Source of the DNA: Desulfomonilaceae bacterium
GTDB lineage: Bacteria; Desulfobacterota; Desulfomonilia; Desulfomonilales; Desulfomonilaceae
Length of the DNA stretch: 55,480 nt
NCBI GenBank assembly: GCA_041662605.1
Contig: JBAZSD010000029.1
Location: 1-55,480, forward strand
Direction of reading: 5' to 3'
Notes under the pieces: generated by a model
Databases searched by the model: none
What the model saw: the letters and a program-made list of their open reading frames with translations, nothing else
What the model was told of the DNA's origin: nothing
Shown here: piece after piece, positions 23,965 to 33,661 of the stretch
Position numbering within the stretch: the first letter of the stretch is position 1
Layout: every line of letters begins with the position of its first letter
Translations under genes and position numbers: made by a program

Positions 23965-24891
23965 ATGAAGAAGGTGAGTGAGATCATGGACCGGCGAGAA
24001 TTTATTCTTGCGGGTGGCCTAGTCGGCGCTGGAGCAGTGGCGGCCGGCGCTGTGATTGTTAAGGACAGGATGGCCCCGACATCCAAGGATCCTACCGGCG
24101 AGAAAACCGTGAGGCATCTAACCGCCTTGAAAGATCTTAAACCTCAACCAAATGAAGACGATCACATAAGAATGCAACGAGAGTTGGCTTTGGCCATGTC
24201 TAAACCTGTTGAAAAGCGACGATGGATTATGGTGATCGATCTCAGGAAATGCGTAGGTTGTCAAGCCTGCACAATCGGTTGCGTGGCCGAGAATAAACTA
24301 CCTCCCGGGGTTGTATACCGACCGGTCATTCAGAGGGAAATTGGCGAATATCCCAATGTGCAGATTCATTTTCTTCCCAGGCCCTGCATGCATTGTGAAA
24401 ACCCATCCTGTGTTCCGGTTTGTCCGGTGAAGGCCACGTGGAAGCGGCCTGATGGTGTTGTCGTAATTGATTATGACAAATGCATCGGATGTCGATATTG
24501 CCTCAACGCATGCCCTTACGGCGCAAGGACAAGCGACTTTGGTAGATACTACACTTCAAATGAGGCTCTGGGGGCCCCGGAGGGTAAAGAAAGGCCCATC
24601 TATGGATCACCTGCTCCCTGGGAAGGCTTGCCCAGCAACGAATACGGCAAGTCCTGGAATCGTAAGGACCATGGCTCACCGGTCGGAAACGCAAGAAAGT
24701 GTCATTTTTGTTTGCATCGCCTCGAAAACGGTTTGTTGCCGATGTGCGTAACAACCTGCATAGGCAGGGCCACATACTTCGGGGATTCTAACGATCAGGA
24801 CAGCCTTGTCGTTGAATTAAAGACCAGGAACAGTGTTCAGACCCTTTTACCGCATTGGGACAACAAACCCCAGTGTTACTACATCGTTTAG
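23965..24891 (+). CDS. Fe-S subunit of Mo-bisPGD reductase (TtrB/SrdB-like)
   Basis: A 308-residue exported ferredoxin-like subunit. A twin-arginine signal (DRREFILAGG) starts near residue 9. Four [4Fe-4S] sites are visible: CVGCQACTIGC (Cys 96-106), CMHCENPSCVPVC, CIGCRYCLNAC and CHFCLHRLENGLLPMCVTTC. This is the DMSO reductase-type electron-transfer subunit that links the quinol-oxidising NrfD protein to the Mo subunit. ATG 23965 is preferred over GTG 23962, with AAGGAG upstream. The B-C-A gene order equals that of ttrBCA and srdBCA. Confidence 0.92.
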   Translation: MKKVSEIMDRREFILAGGLVGAGAVAAGAVIVKDRMAPTSKDPTGEKTVRHLTALKDLKPQPNEDDHIRMQRELALAMSKPVEKRRWIMVIDLRKCVGCQACTIGCVAENKLPPGVVYRPVIQREIGEYPNVQIHFLPRPCMHCENPSCVPVCPVKATWKRPDGVVVIDYDKCIGCRYCLNACPYGARTSDFGRYYTSNEALGAPEGKERPIYGSPAPWEGLPSNEYGKSWNRKDHGSPVGNARKCHFCLHRLENGLLPMCVTTCIGRATYFGDSNDQDSLVVELKTRNSVQTLLPHWDNKPQCYYIV

Positions 24892-24907
24892 GAAGGGAGG
24901 ATATTCC

Positions 24908-26092
24908 ATGACCAAGCAAGATTACTCCTCCGGCACGATTCAGACTGGGTCATCGCTCGCCACGCAATGGACCCCGATTTTGTGGCTCGTTTGGATCCTT
25001 TTTCTTGTCGCAGGCATAGTTGGCGTCGTCTTTCGAATGACCTATGGTCATAACGCAAGCGGTTACGGTTGCTACGTCCCGTGGGGCCTATGGATTGGCG
25101 TATACTTTCTTGCAGTCGGAATCTCAGGAGGCTCTTTTATTTTGGGTGGCCTTGGCTATTTATTCGGAGTTGATGGATTTGCCAGGCCGTCAGACCTGAG
25201 ATGCGCAATAGTGTTGAGTCTAGCCGCTCTATTACCGGCGTTCCTGGGTGTGTGGATGGATTTGGGGCGGATGGACCGTTTAATGAACATTCTCATTCAC
25301 CCTTCATTCACAAGCATGATGGCTTTTAACGCCTGGATGTACAACATATTTCTTGTGGTGGCGGCTTTGTGTTGGTTGTTGAGTTTCAAACAAAAAAGTT
25401 CATGGCTCAAGCCTTTGATTACTCTGGGAATGTTTTTCTCGATACTTTTCCCGAGCCAGAGCGGCGTGTTCTTTGAGGCTGTTCGCACAAATGAATTCTG
25501 GAACAGTCCGCTTCTGTCGATGCTATTTTTCGTGTCCGCAATTACGCTGGGCGCCGGCTCACTACTGTTCGTTCGAGCGGCCATTGCGCCAAAGACATCT
25601 CCCAGAACTGACAAGTCCCATTTGGACTCGGCTCTCAGAATGTTGAGGGCGGCGATCATAATTGGTCTGATTGTTTACGTGGTATTTGAATTCGCGGAAT
25701 TTTCAATCACATTTTGGAATCCGGGAGTGTCCTCACCGAACACCGAGTATCTCCTCTTCGGAGGATACTGGGCCGTCTTCTGGATCTTGCACATTGGTGT
25801 CGGTGTCCTGGCCCCGTTTATTCTTCTCTCGATGAACAACAGAAACGGATGGGTTTTCGCCTCGTTACTAGCGATAATCGGGTTTGGCGCCGCACGTCTT
25901 TGCGTTTTAATTCCTGGGCAGGTAATTGGACAGATCCCAGGATTGGCCCAAGCCTTTCAAGACCCGAGGTTGTCTTACCAATACCACATCTCGTCTATGG
26001 AATACCTGGTGGCTTTGCTTATGATTGCAGTTGGAATGACCATTTTCTACGTTGGTGTCAAATTGAGCCAACTTGTCGAATCCCGCCTGTAA
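24908..26092 (+). CDS. NrfD/TtrC-type membrane anchor (quinol oxidase subunit)
   Basis: A 394-residue integral membrane protein with about nine helices, of the NrfD/PsrC family. Typical features are the early VPWGLWIGVYFLAVGISGGSF region and late acidic and aromatic residues in HISSMEYLVALLMIAVGM. It would take electrons from menaquinol and pass them to the Fe-S subunit. GGAAGGGAGG lies just before ATG 24908. The gene starts 16 bases after the Fe-S subunit, so the two are cotranscribed. Confidence 0.9.
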   Translation: MTKQDYSSGTIQTGSSLATQWTPILWLVWILFLVAGIVGVVFRMTYGHNASGYGCYVPWGLWIGVYFLAVGISGGSFILGGLGYLFGVDGFARPSDLRCAIVLSLAALLPAFLGVWMDLGRMDRLMNILIHPSFTSMMAFNAWMYNIFLVVAALCWLLSFKQKSSWLKPLITLGMFFSILFPSQSGVFFEAVRTNEFWNSPLLSMLFFVSAITLGAGSLLFVRAAIAPKTSPRTDKSHLDSALRMLRAAIIIGLIVYVVFEFAEFSITFWNPGVSSPNTEYLLFGGYWAVFWILHIGVGVLAPFILLSMNNRNGWVFASLLAIIGFGAARLCVLIPGQVIGQIPGLAQAFQDPRLSYQYHISSMEYLVALLMIAVGMTIFYVGVKLSQLVESRL

Positions 26093-26114
26093 AAGGAATT
26101 GTGAGGTTTTTACA

Positions 26115-29100
26115 ATGAACGACGACAATGATCGCAAACTTTCATCACGGAGAGGATTCTTGGCTGGTGGCGCTCTTTTGGGTGGTGGAATAGCTCTTAC
26201 CGGAACTGAAGCCGTAGCTGCTTCGAATCAACGGGAATCGGCAATCATGAACAATGATCGGCCGGATGTTGATTATAATCTCTCCAAACCCTCAAACATA
26301 ATTTACACGGCGTGCCTTCAATGCAACACCGGCTGTGGGATATCGGCCAAATTGCAGGATGGAATAATAGTGAAGATTGACGGAAATCCTTACAACCCCT
26401 GGACACTTCTCCCGCAAATACCGTTCAAAACCAATGTAGACACTGGAGCGGCCATTGACGGGGCGATTTGTCCAAAAGGACAGGCTGGTCTTCAAACCGC
26501 TTACGATCCTTACAGGATCAGAAAGGTCCTGAAAAGGGCCGGTAAAAGGGGAGAAAACAAGTGGACTACCATCCCCTTCGAACAGGCGATCAAGGAAATC
26601 ACGGAAGGCGGCAAACTATTTGCCAATGTTCCAGGGGAACAGAACAGAGAAGTTGAAGGATTATCCAAAATAGCTGTTCTGAAGGACGGGAAAGTCGCCA
26701 AGGCCATGGCCACGGATGTCAAGGCTATCCTGGATGAGAAGGACAGGGAGAAAAAGAAGGCGCTTGTCGAAGAATTCAAGCAAAAGCACTCCGCTAATCT
26801 GGACAAACTGATTGACCCGAACCATCCCGATCTCGGTCCAAAAAACAATCAGATAGTAGTGGCGTGGGGACGGTTGAAGGGTGGAAGAAGTGATCTGTAC
26901 AAAAGGTTCTCTGATGGCCTCGGAACCACGAACGCTCATGGCCACACTACCGTATGTCAAGGTTCACTTTATTTCACTTGCAAGGCAATAAGTGAACAGT
27001 ACGTTGATGGGAAGTTCTCTGACGGCAAGAAATTCTATTGGCAGGCGGACACTGAAAACAGCAAATTCGTTTTCTTCGTCGGGGCGAATCTATTTGAAGG
27101 CAATTACGGCCCACCAAACAGGGCAGTAAGATTGACCCCGAATTTGGTAAGCGGTTTTACGAAAATCGCCGTAGCTGATCCCCGCTTTAGCAAACTCGCG
27201 TCCAAAGCGTGGAAGTGGTTACCTATAAAGCCCGGGACCGATGCGGCTCTCGCATCAGGGATGATGCGCTGGATCCTGGAGAACAAACGTTACGATGAGA
27301 AGTTTCTATCCAATGCCAACAAAGCCGCAGCGACGGCTAATGGCGAGACGAGTTGGACAAATTCCACATGGCTGGTGGAGATCAGAGACGGGAAGCCGGG
27401 GAAATTTGTAAGAGCCGCTGATATGGGTTTGACAGCGCCTGAGACCCGAAAGACTAAAGATGGCAAAGATTATCAGGAAAAATTCCTTGTCGTAATGGTC
27501 AAAGGCGTGCCCACCGCATTCGACCCAAATGATACGAAGAATCCTGTCATCGCCGACTTGTTCGTAGACACTAAATTGTCGGATGGCACAATTGTAAAAT
27601 CTGGTCTGCAAGTGCTTCTAGAAAGCACTAAACAGAAATCCGGGAAAGATTGGGCTGAAATCGCCGGCGTAAAAGAATCAGACATGGTTGATGTGGCGAG
27701 AGAACTTACGAGTTATGGGAAAAGGGCCGCCGTTGATATCCATCGAGGGCCTGCTCAGCATACAAATGGTTTTTACAATGTCCTAAGCTGGATGACTTTA
27801 AACATGCTGCTCGGCAATTTTGACGCAAAAGGTGGAATGTGTATAGCGTCAACTTATGACACGATGGGCGGTAAAGGCAAACTTTATGACCTTGCCTCAC
27901 AACCCGGGAAGCCGACTTCATTCGGGATAAGCTGCATCAGACACGGTGTGGATTATGAGAAGTCAACCATATTTGAAGGCTATCCGGCAAAACGTAATTG
28001 GTATCCTCTTAGCAGTGACATCTATGAGGAGATTATCCCTTCTATAGGGGACGCCTATCCCTACCCAGTAAAAGCATTGTTCTGGTACATGGGAGCGCCT
28101 ACATATTCATTGCCGGCCGGCCACACTAACATCAAAATTCTTTGCGATATTGATAAAGTGCCTCTTTTTGTGACATCCGACATACTGATTGGCTCGACTT
28201 CAATGTATGCGGATTACATATTCCCTGATCTGTCCTATCTGGAACGCTGGGAGTTTCAGGGCAGTCACCCGAGTATGCCGTGCAAGGTACAGCCGGTCAG
28301 ACAGCCTGCAATGGCCCCTATCCCTGAGGATTGCAAAGTCTTTGGCTCTGAAATGCCTATAAGCTTTGAGAGCATGCTCTTTGCCATGGCAGAAAACCTC
28401 AAACTCCCAGGGTTTGGCGAAAATGGGTTCGGCTCTGGTCTGGATCTAAGACATTTTGATGACTTTTATATTCGAGCTGTAGCGAACCTGGGCTTTGGTG
28501 AAAAACCTGACGGATCAGGTTCAGTTCCAGATGCGGATCAAAGAGAAATCGAGGTCTTCCTCGAAGCCCGAAAGAATCTACCCAAGACGGTTTTCGACGT
28601 CGAGAGATGGAAGACAATCGCAGGCGAGAAACTTTGGCCTAAGGTAGTCTATGTCTTGAACCGTGGAGGTAGGTTTGAAGATCATGACAAAGCCTACAAG
28701 GGTGATAGATTGGCTCATCCTTATGGAAAACTCCTGAACCTTTATCAGGAAAAGACTGCTTCGACTATTCACTCGGGGACTGGTAAAAGGAACCTGGGGT
28801 ACGCGAACTATATTCCTATCATGGATTACCATGGGAACCAGCCGGACGCCTTCAGGAAAGGCTACGATCTGGCCTTGATAACTTATAGATCTATTGTCCA
28901 CACCAAGAGCAGAACAATTACTAATCAGTGGCTACATCCCCTGATGCCGGAAAACGCTATCATGATTAACCCTGTTGACGCCAAGGGGCTAGGTTTAAAG
29001 GATGGCCAAAGAGTGAAAGTTGTAAGTGCGACCAATCCAACAGGTGACTGGGATTTGGGGGCTGGCACTACCAAGCCAATGATCGGTAAATTGCAACTCA

Positions 29101-29345
29101 CACAAACCATGCGACCTGGAGTGATAAGCTTTGCGCTAGGATTTGGACATTGGGCCACCGGGGCGGTTGATTTTTCCATAGATGGAAAGACCATCAAGGG
29201 TGAACCGAAGCGGGCCACCGGCGTACACGCCAACGCAGCGATGTGGGTTGATCCGGCGTTAAAGAATACCTGTATGCTTGATCCAGTGGGCGGGAGCGTG
29301 AGTTTCTACGACACTCACGTGAAATTACTGTTGGTGGGCTCTTAA
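26115..29345 (+). CDS. Catalytic Mo-bisPGD oxidoreductase subunit (TtrA/SrdA-like)
   Basis: A 1076-residue Tat-exported enzyme: SSRRGFLAGGALLGG is the twin-arginine signal; TACLQCNTGCG (about residues 64-74) and ICPKGQ near 117 bind a [4Fe-4S] cluster; HGHTTVCQGS places Cys 281 as the probable Mo ligand. Length, the Y-N-L-S-K-P opening of the mature chain and the B-C-A operon match tetrathionate reductase TtrA and selenate reductase SrdA better than the roughly 850-residue arsenate reductase ArrA. It should reduce a periplasmic oxyanion with electrons from the two preceding subunits. The arsenic island next door keeps arsenate possible; sequence alone does not settle the substrate. Confidence 0.9.
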   Translation: MNDDNDRKLSSRRGFLAGGALLGGGIALTGTEAVAASNQRESAIMNNDRPDVDYNLSKPSNIIYTACLQCNTGCGISAKLQDGIIVKIDGNPYNPWTLLPQIPFKTNVDTGAAIDGAICPKGQAGLQTAYDPYRIRKVLKRAGKRGENKWTTIPFEQAIKEITEGGKLFANVPGEQNREVEGLSKIAVLKDGKVAKAMATDVKAILDEKDREKKKALVEEFKQKHSANLDKLIDPNHPDLGPKNNQIVVAWGRLKGGRSDLYKRFSDGLGTTNAHGHTTVCQGSLYFTCKAISEQYVDGKFSDGKKFYWQADTENSKFVFFVGANLFEGNYGPPNRAVRLTPNLVSGFTKIAVADPRFSKLASKAWKWLPIKPGTDAALASGMMRWILENKRYDEKFLSNANKAAATANGETSWTNSTWLVEIRDGKPGKFVRAADMGLTAPETRKTKDGKDYQEKFLVVMVKGVPTAFDPNDTKNPVIADLFVDTKLSDGTIVKSGLQVLLESTKQKSGKDWAEIAGVKESDMVDVARELTSYGKRAAVDIHRGPAQHTNGFYNVLSWMTLNMLLGNFDAKGGMCIASTYDTMGGKGKLYDLASQPGKPTSFGISCIRHGVDYEKSTIFEGYPAKRNWYPLSSDIYEEIIPSIGDAYPYPVKALFWYMGAPTYSLPAGHTNIKILCDIDKVPLFVTSDILIGSTSMYADYIFPDLSYLERWEFQGSHPSMPCKVQPVRQPAMAPIPEDCKVFGSEMPISFESMLFAMAENLKLPGFGENGFGSGLDLRHFDDFYIRAVANLGFGEKPDGSGSVPDADQREIEVFLEARKNLPKTVFDVERWKTIAGEKLWPKVVYVLNRGGRFEDHDKAYKGDRLAHPYGKLLNLYQEKTASTIHSGTGKRNLGYANYIPIMDYHGNQPDAFRKGYDLALITYRSIVHTKSRTITNQWLHPLMPENAIMINPVDAKGLGLKDGQRVKVVSATNPTGDWDLGAGTTKPMIGKLQLTQTMRPGVISFALGFGHWATGAVDFSIDGKTIKGEPKRATGVHANAAMWVDPALKNTCMLDPVGGSVSFYDTHVKLLLVGS

Positions 29346-29787
29346 CAAATAGTGGACAATTCAGTCCCAGTGCCTGCCCTACAACCTTTTCGGTCAACTG
29401 AAGGTAATATTTGTTAGAGAGTGCGCTGAAAAGATATTAAGAGAAGCCATGTCAATCAGTGTCTATTGCCATGCGCATCCCCTGACTTCGCTCCGGCGCA
29501 CTTTGACAAAGCAACAAGTTGTTACGTCCGGAGATTTGCGACGTATGCTGGCTCCTGGGCGGCGATATATTTTCCTCTCCATGTGTTATCCTTTTCAACT
29601 TTTCTATCCGTGGAGCCAAATTAGGCGGTGGGTTCTCTTTCTATTGAGATAGAAACGGTCTATTCTGGCTGGAAGCAGGCAAAGTGATTCACGGGGTAGA
29701 AGCGTATTGACAAGAATTGACGGCGCCAGGTTGCGCCACATAAAAGGTGGGCGCTCAAACTGATCATGGAAGAAAAAGGGGACCACA
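29346..29787. other. Intergenic stretch, no gene recognised
   Basis: A gap of 442 bases between the Mo subunit and the next gene. It has only short frames without ribosome-binding sites or motifs. No strong terminator hairpin was noticed at the end of the reductase operon. Confidence 0.5.
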
Positions 29788-30177
29788 ATGTCCAGTGACA
29801 GATACGAAAGAGGGCTCGAAAAACTTAAAGAGGTGGATGGCGAAGCGGGAGAAAGAGTTATCGAGAGTTTGAAAGATATCGCTCCCGACCTCGCCAAATA
29901 TGTGATTGAATTCCCATTTGGGGATGTCTATTGTCGCCCAGGACTGGATCTGAAATCACGAGAGATCGCTACTGTCGCAGCGCTTACTGCCTTGGGTACG
30001 GCAACGCCACAACTCAAAGTCCATATCCACGGCGCTCTCAATGTTGGCCTGTCACGTCAGGAAGTTGTTGAAATTGTCATCCAGATGGCTGTTTACGCTG
30101 GATTTCCGGCAGCCTTGAATGGGATGTTCGCGGCCAAGGAAGTCTTCCAGGAGCGCGATGAGAAAGGACAAAGTTAA
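29788..30177 (+). CDS. Carboxymuconolactone decarboxylase-like (AhpD superfamily) protein
   Basis: A 129-residue helical protein with the CMD pattern DLKSREIATVAALTALG, then VHIHGALNVGLSRQEVVEIVIQMAVYAGFPAALNG. The Cys pair of true AhpD is absent, so it belongs to the CMD branch (decarboxylase or unassigned) rather than the peroxide-reducing branch. GGGGAC lies upstream of the ATG. It is 443 bases after the reductase operon and probably separate from it. The specific reaction is unknown. Confidence 0.8.
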   Translation: MSSDRYERGLEKLKEVDGEAGERVIESLKDIAPDLAKYVIEFPFGDVYCRPGLDLKSREIATVAALTALGTATPQLKVHIHGALNVGLSRQEVVEIVIQMAVYAGFPAALNGMFAAKEVFQERDEKGQS

Positions 30178-30395
30178 ACCTTATAACATTTCTATGCAAC
30201 AGCCCCGAGATGATTTGGTGAGCCTTCATCGGCCAAAAATCGCTATAAGAAAACCAGTAAAGCCCATTATTAAGAGCGTTGGCAAACAGCCATATCAGCT
30301 CCCCCATTTTGCTGTTTGTCTTAAAAACTGTTCATGTGGCCAATCCAGTTCCAATCCGATCCCCACTACGTTTTTGACTCCTGTTCAGATTGTCG

Positions 30396-30638
30396 CACAG
30401 GCGGTAGGAATCCGGAGTTATAAACGGTGGCCTGGATAAGTTTTTACGTTCCCTGAATATCCATCTCTCTGTGGATAGGAAAAACGTGAATAATCTCTTA
30501 TTGGCGAGAAGATAAGAGCCGCTCAAAGAAATAGTCGAATATGGTAGCAAAAACTCGGTTGCCATCAGCCTTGAGAATCTTTCCGAGACCGCTGAACACC
30601 TTGAGCCCGTACTAAGCGAAGTTCCAGAACTCAGATAA
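30396..30638 (+). pseudogene. Decayed sugar-phosphate isomerase fragment, copy 1
   Basis: In one frame it reads R-R-stop-E-S-G-V-I-N-G-G-L-D-K-F, then LNIHLSVDR and, after an internal TAA, LKEIVEYGSKNSVAISLENL and SETAEHLEPVLSEVPELR before a final stop. It is clearly related to the intact gene at 38951-39694, but about 40 residues between the GKF and LNIH segments are deleted and two stops are present. The same deletion is found in the copy at 33330. Not functional. Confidence 0.75.
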
Positions 30639-30829
30639 ACGTCATATTTGAGCATTTCCCTCGTTTGGAACAAAGATACGTAGGTATCCACATCGCTTTG
30701 ACAAGACGTTGAAAAATCCCCAAATTCTAGAGGCGCTTTAAAGGTCTAATGGACAGTGCTTGATCATAACCAGGGAGTGGGATCTCTTTATACAAGACTG
30801 TTCGGTGTGGCTTACCCCCGGAATCCTGT

Positions 30830-31390
30830 TCACAGTTCCCTTTTTTCATCCGACTTGGACAGAATGCGCCTTCTTTTTTCTCCATGAATAGCCATGCTAT
30901 TGCTTTCCAAAAAGGAAAGGACACCTTGCCGGATGCCCTGAACCAACTTGCTGCGATATTCTACCGTTTTGAGAAGCTCCTCCTCTTCGGGGTTCGCAAT
31001 GCACCCGCACTCGATAATCACTGCAGGCACAGTGGCGCTTCGCAGTATAAACAGGTTTGGCCGCTCGTAAACAGCCTTTGTGCCGGGCACAAGCTTCATG
31101 CGTTCCTCAGGAATGTCTTCAGTATGATATTCGCTCCAAATTAATCCCAGAGAAATCATTGCGGACTCTATCGCCTTGGCTAGTCGAATCGATCCTTCAT
31201 TAGGATACACATGAAGAGAAAACCCCCTGTAGTACAGTCGCATAGGGTCGCCGGATTTCGACTTGAGCAAATGTGAGTAGATTTCACCCATTATCACGAC
31301 ACACATCCATAGCCGCAGTGCGAAATCATCAATATCGACGAACCGTTTCATAAATGACCGTGATTTCCATGAGTCATATCTGTTCTCCAA
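30830..31390 (-). pseudogene. N-acetylmuramoyl-L-alanine amidase (Amidase_3) remnant
   Basis: The C-terminal part matches Amidase_3: YYRGFSLHVYPNEGS, then ERPNLFILRSATVPAVIIECGCIANPEEEELL and a closing helix. The catalytic Glu and the start of the domain can be placed, but the N-terminal zinc-binding DPGHGG half is missing, and the first 60 residues are not amidase-like in a consistent frame. It is therefore a truncated, frameshifted cell-wall amidase. Confidence 0.6.
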
Positions 31391-31551
31391 ATGAAGTTCA
31401 GTCTCGGAGCGATTTTCTTTGTGCTATTGCGAAAAAATGTAGGCGCCGAATAAGGATCCGAGATGGGTCAAGAAGTAGCGGCGCCTGCAAGCATTCGGTA
31501 TTTGAGTTATGGCCTACGACGACCAAGCTCGCAGGCGCTGCTAAATTAGCT

Positions 31552-32445
31552 TCACTTGCCAGTAGGTTCGGGGATCCAAGAATCTATTTTTTCAATTACT
31601 GTTTTTGTCTCCTCAATGGTTTTGTCGTAGAGTCTTTCCCCATATGGTTTGATTGGCAGCGGTGGCGCTGCCGGTATCGGTGGCGGCGGTGATTGCGGTA
31701 TCGGTGGTGGTGAGGGATCTAGTATCTCTTCGGGGAATAGATTCCCGTTGGGGCTAATTTTAAACACGTAAATCTTGCCTTGAATCATCTGGTTGTAAAC
31801 AACATTTCCATATATTGCTGCGACGCCTATGTCGATCAACTTGTCTTTATCATGTGATAACTTCCAAATCTCTGACCAGAACTTGTCTTTTTGTGGTGCA
31901 AAAAGTGGGTTTACCAGCCGCTGGAAAACAGTCAGAGACTTTGAACCCTCCTCTAACAATCCCGAGTAACGCTCAGGTTCAGTTCCCTCAGTCTCAATAG
32001 GAAAACCTTGATCAGGGCTTGTATGGTCGCCATAGACTCTACGCCACAGATATAGAGCTTTTTCCTTGCCATCCATTACTACTTTATTGCCAAATTTTAC
32101 GATGAGGGCATCGAAGTGGATAACATCGCCCTCGATCTCGTATTCTTTTCTCAAGACCTCTTTACTTTTGTTATTCCTGTCTGTTTCAACGAACACGAGA
32201 CGAGTGAATTTTACGCCTGGGTACCCGTCCCTCTCACCCTGCCATATCACCTTTGCATATCCAATCGTATCTTCTTGCGTCAGGTTCGTAATCGCCAGTC
32301 TTAACTGCTTATTTTCTGTTAGTAATTTTGTGATGTTCGGCAAGACAGCCCAAAGCACATACACCACCAGCGTGATCACTAGAAGTGCTATCATCGCCAC
32401 AACTCTGCCAACAATCCCGCCGCGCTCGCCCTTGGAAAACCTCAT
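31552..32445 (-). CDS. Hypothetical membrane-anchored protein with proline-rich tail
   Basis: A 297-residue protein from ATG 32445 (AGAGG upstream). A basic N-terminus leads into one membrane helix (about residues 15-36), then a short coiled coil (LLTENKQLRLAITNL), a beta-rich domain (GVKFTRLVFVETD, then EIEGDVIHFDALIVKFG) and a Pro-rich stretch (PSPPPIPQSPPPPIP) before the end. It probably faces the periplasm with the anchor at the N-terminus. No family name is recognised; it appears intact amid pseudogenes. Confidence 0.6.
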   Translation of the reverse strand: MRFSKGERGGIVGRVVAMIALLVITLVVYVLWAVLPNITKLLTENKQLRLAITNLTQEDTIGYAKVIWQGERDGYPGVKFTRLVFVETDRNNKSKEVLRKEYEIEGDVIHFDALIVKFGNKVVMDGKEKALYLWRRVYGDHTSPDQGFPIETEGTEPERYSGLLEEGSKSLTVFQRLVNPLFAPQKDKFWSEIWKLSHDKDKLIDIGVAAIYGNVVYNQMIQGKIYVFKISPNGNLFPEEILDPSPPPIPQSPPPPIPAAPPLPIKPYGERLYDKTIEETKTVIEKIDSWIPEPTGK

Positions 32446-32668
32446 GATTTGCCTCTTACAACGGAAATTGCCCCCTTTACCGAGACGCTCCACAAAAATG
32501 TTGTCATTCAACCGCCCTATTTCAGTCCATCTATTCTGACATTTCTCCCCCTGAGGTCAATATATTATGCGAAAATAACGCCGTTTCTGTCCATGGAATG
32601 TGAAAAATAACACCACCTTCATATTTTTGAATCAGCACATCCCTTAAACTGGTCAGTCCTTTCCATCG

Positions 32669-32989
32669 TCAAAGAAGTTTAGCCTCCTTCAGGATTCGCC
32701 TGCGTAACAGCCAGTAGAGTCCTTTCTCACTAACTACGTCCACTCTCCGGCCCATAAGCTCCCGTAAGTCGGTTAGTAGCGCTCCTAGGTCAAGCAGATT
32801 TCGATTGGGTTCCATTTCAACCAGGAAGTCAATGTGACTTGATTCATCGGCGTCGCCACGTCCACATTTGTTTACCAAGTGGAAGGGATTTTCAGCCCAA
32901 AGACCATATGCTTTTCGAGCGTTACGCCGTATTGCTCCGTCCATAGCCCGGTAAGCTACCCAAAAAGAAGACACCACATTCGACTTCAT
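32669..32989 (-). pseudogene. Chimera of RelE-like toxin N-terminus and MNT nucleotidyltransferase C-terminus
   Basis: Residues 1-37 (MKSNVVSSFWVAYRAMDGAI, then ARKAYGLWAENPFH) match the start of RelE/HigB-type toxins, which often begin this way and overlap their antitoxin gene, as here (ATGA with the gene at 32986). Residues 38-106 (RGDADESSHIDFLVEMEP, then DLRELMGRRVDVV and RRRILKEA) match the C-terminal part of MNT-type nucleotidyltransferases; the first Asp of the DxD pair is His and the GS motif is lost. A deletion seems to have joined two toxin-antitoxin modules in frame. Both activities should be dead. Confidence 0.65.
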
Positions 32990-33216
32990 AATTGGTCATA
33001 ATCCAATGGCTTGGTCTGTCCGCTGCTAATTTCTTGCCGCACACGTATGGCTGTAGCGACCAACTTATCCTGAGTTTTTTCGAATGCTTCGTTCCAGAGT
33101 TTTTCGTCACAAATGTCCTCGAGATATTCTCTCAAATGTTCAACAACTTGGTTTTGAGTTGCATCAGGCAAGCTCTGCATCATTTTGACAACGGTGGCAA
33201 TAGCTGATGATGGCAT
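32986..33216 (-). CDS. Antitoxin-like small protein
   Basis: A 76-residue protein: SLPDATQNQVVEHLREYLEDI, then NEAFEKTQDKLVATAIRVRQEI and a tail SGQTKPLDYDQL. This layout is that of antitoxins that precede RelE-type toxins. GGAGG lies just upstream of the ATG. Its stop overlaps the start of the next frame, whose first 37 residues are RelE-like, so the original cognate toxin has been cut and the antitoxin is an orphan. Confidence 0.65.
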   Translation of the reverse strand: MPSSAIATVVKMMQSLPDATQNQVVEHLREYLEDICDEKLWNEAFEKTQDKLVATAIRVRQEISSGQTKPLDYDQL

Positions 33217-33329
33217 TGACTGCCTCCTCCGAATGTAGCGGCTCTTATAGCTGATATAATATCACAGCCGTCCAATAAAAGTTTCGCGTCTGTCACGGGG
33301 TTCGTCAACTTTGGCCATATTATGGACGA

Positions 33330-33661
33330 ATGATGAATGATGGGACTGGTAAATTCCCCCAATTATTGAATATCCATCTTCTTGTGGATAGGAGAATCGT
33401 CAGTGATCTCGGATTGGCCGAGAAGAAAAGAGCCCTCAAAGAAATGGTCGAGTATGGCAAAAAAACTCCTTCACCATCAACCTTGAGAATCTTTCCGAAA
33501 CCGCAGAAGACCTTGAGCCGGTAATTAATGAAGTTTCGGATCTCAGAATGACGCTGGATGTTGGGCATACGAACCTTAATGGCCCTGTAAATAAGTCAAT
33601 TTCGATTATGGAAAGATTTGGGAAGCTGATCCGTCACGTTCATGTGCGCGAAAACTCGTGA
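33330..33661 (+). pseudogene. Decayed sugar-phosphate isomerase fragment, copy 2
   Basis: Reads MMNDGTGKFPQLLNIHLLVDR, then LAEKKRALKEMVEYGKK. A run of seven A (33459-33465) shifts the frame; with one base less it continues NSFTINLENLSETAEDLEPV, MTLDVGHTNLNGPV and KLIRHVHVRENS to a TGA. It matches the intact gene at 38951-39694 but lacks the same 40-odd residues between GKF and LNIH as the copy at 30396, and its C-terminal 60 residues. Confidence 0.78.

Noticed and set aside
26115..29345. Calling the Mo subunit ArrA (respiratory arsenate reductase) because of the arsenic island
   Set aside because: Length, N-terminal pattern and the B-C-A gene order fit the TtrA/SrdA group better; context alone is not enough.
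30396..30638. Recoding of stop codons in the isomerase fragments as in the two UGA genes
   Set aside because: The stops are TAG and TAA, the fragments carry a deletion and a frameshift, and no SECIS-like hairpin follows. They are pseudogenes.
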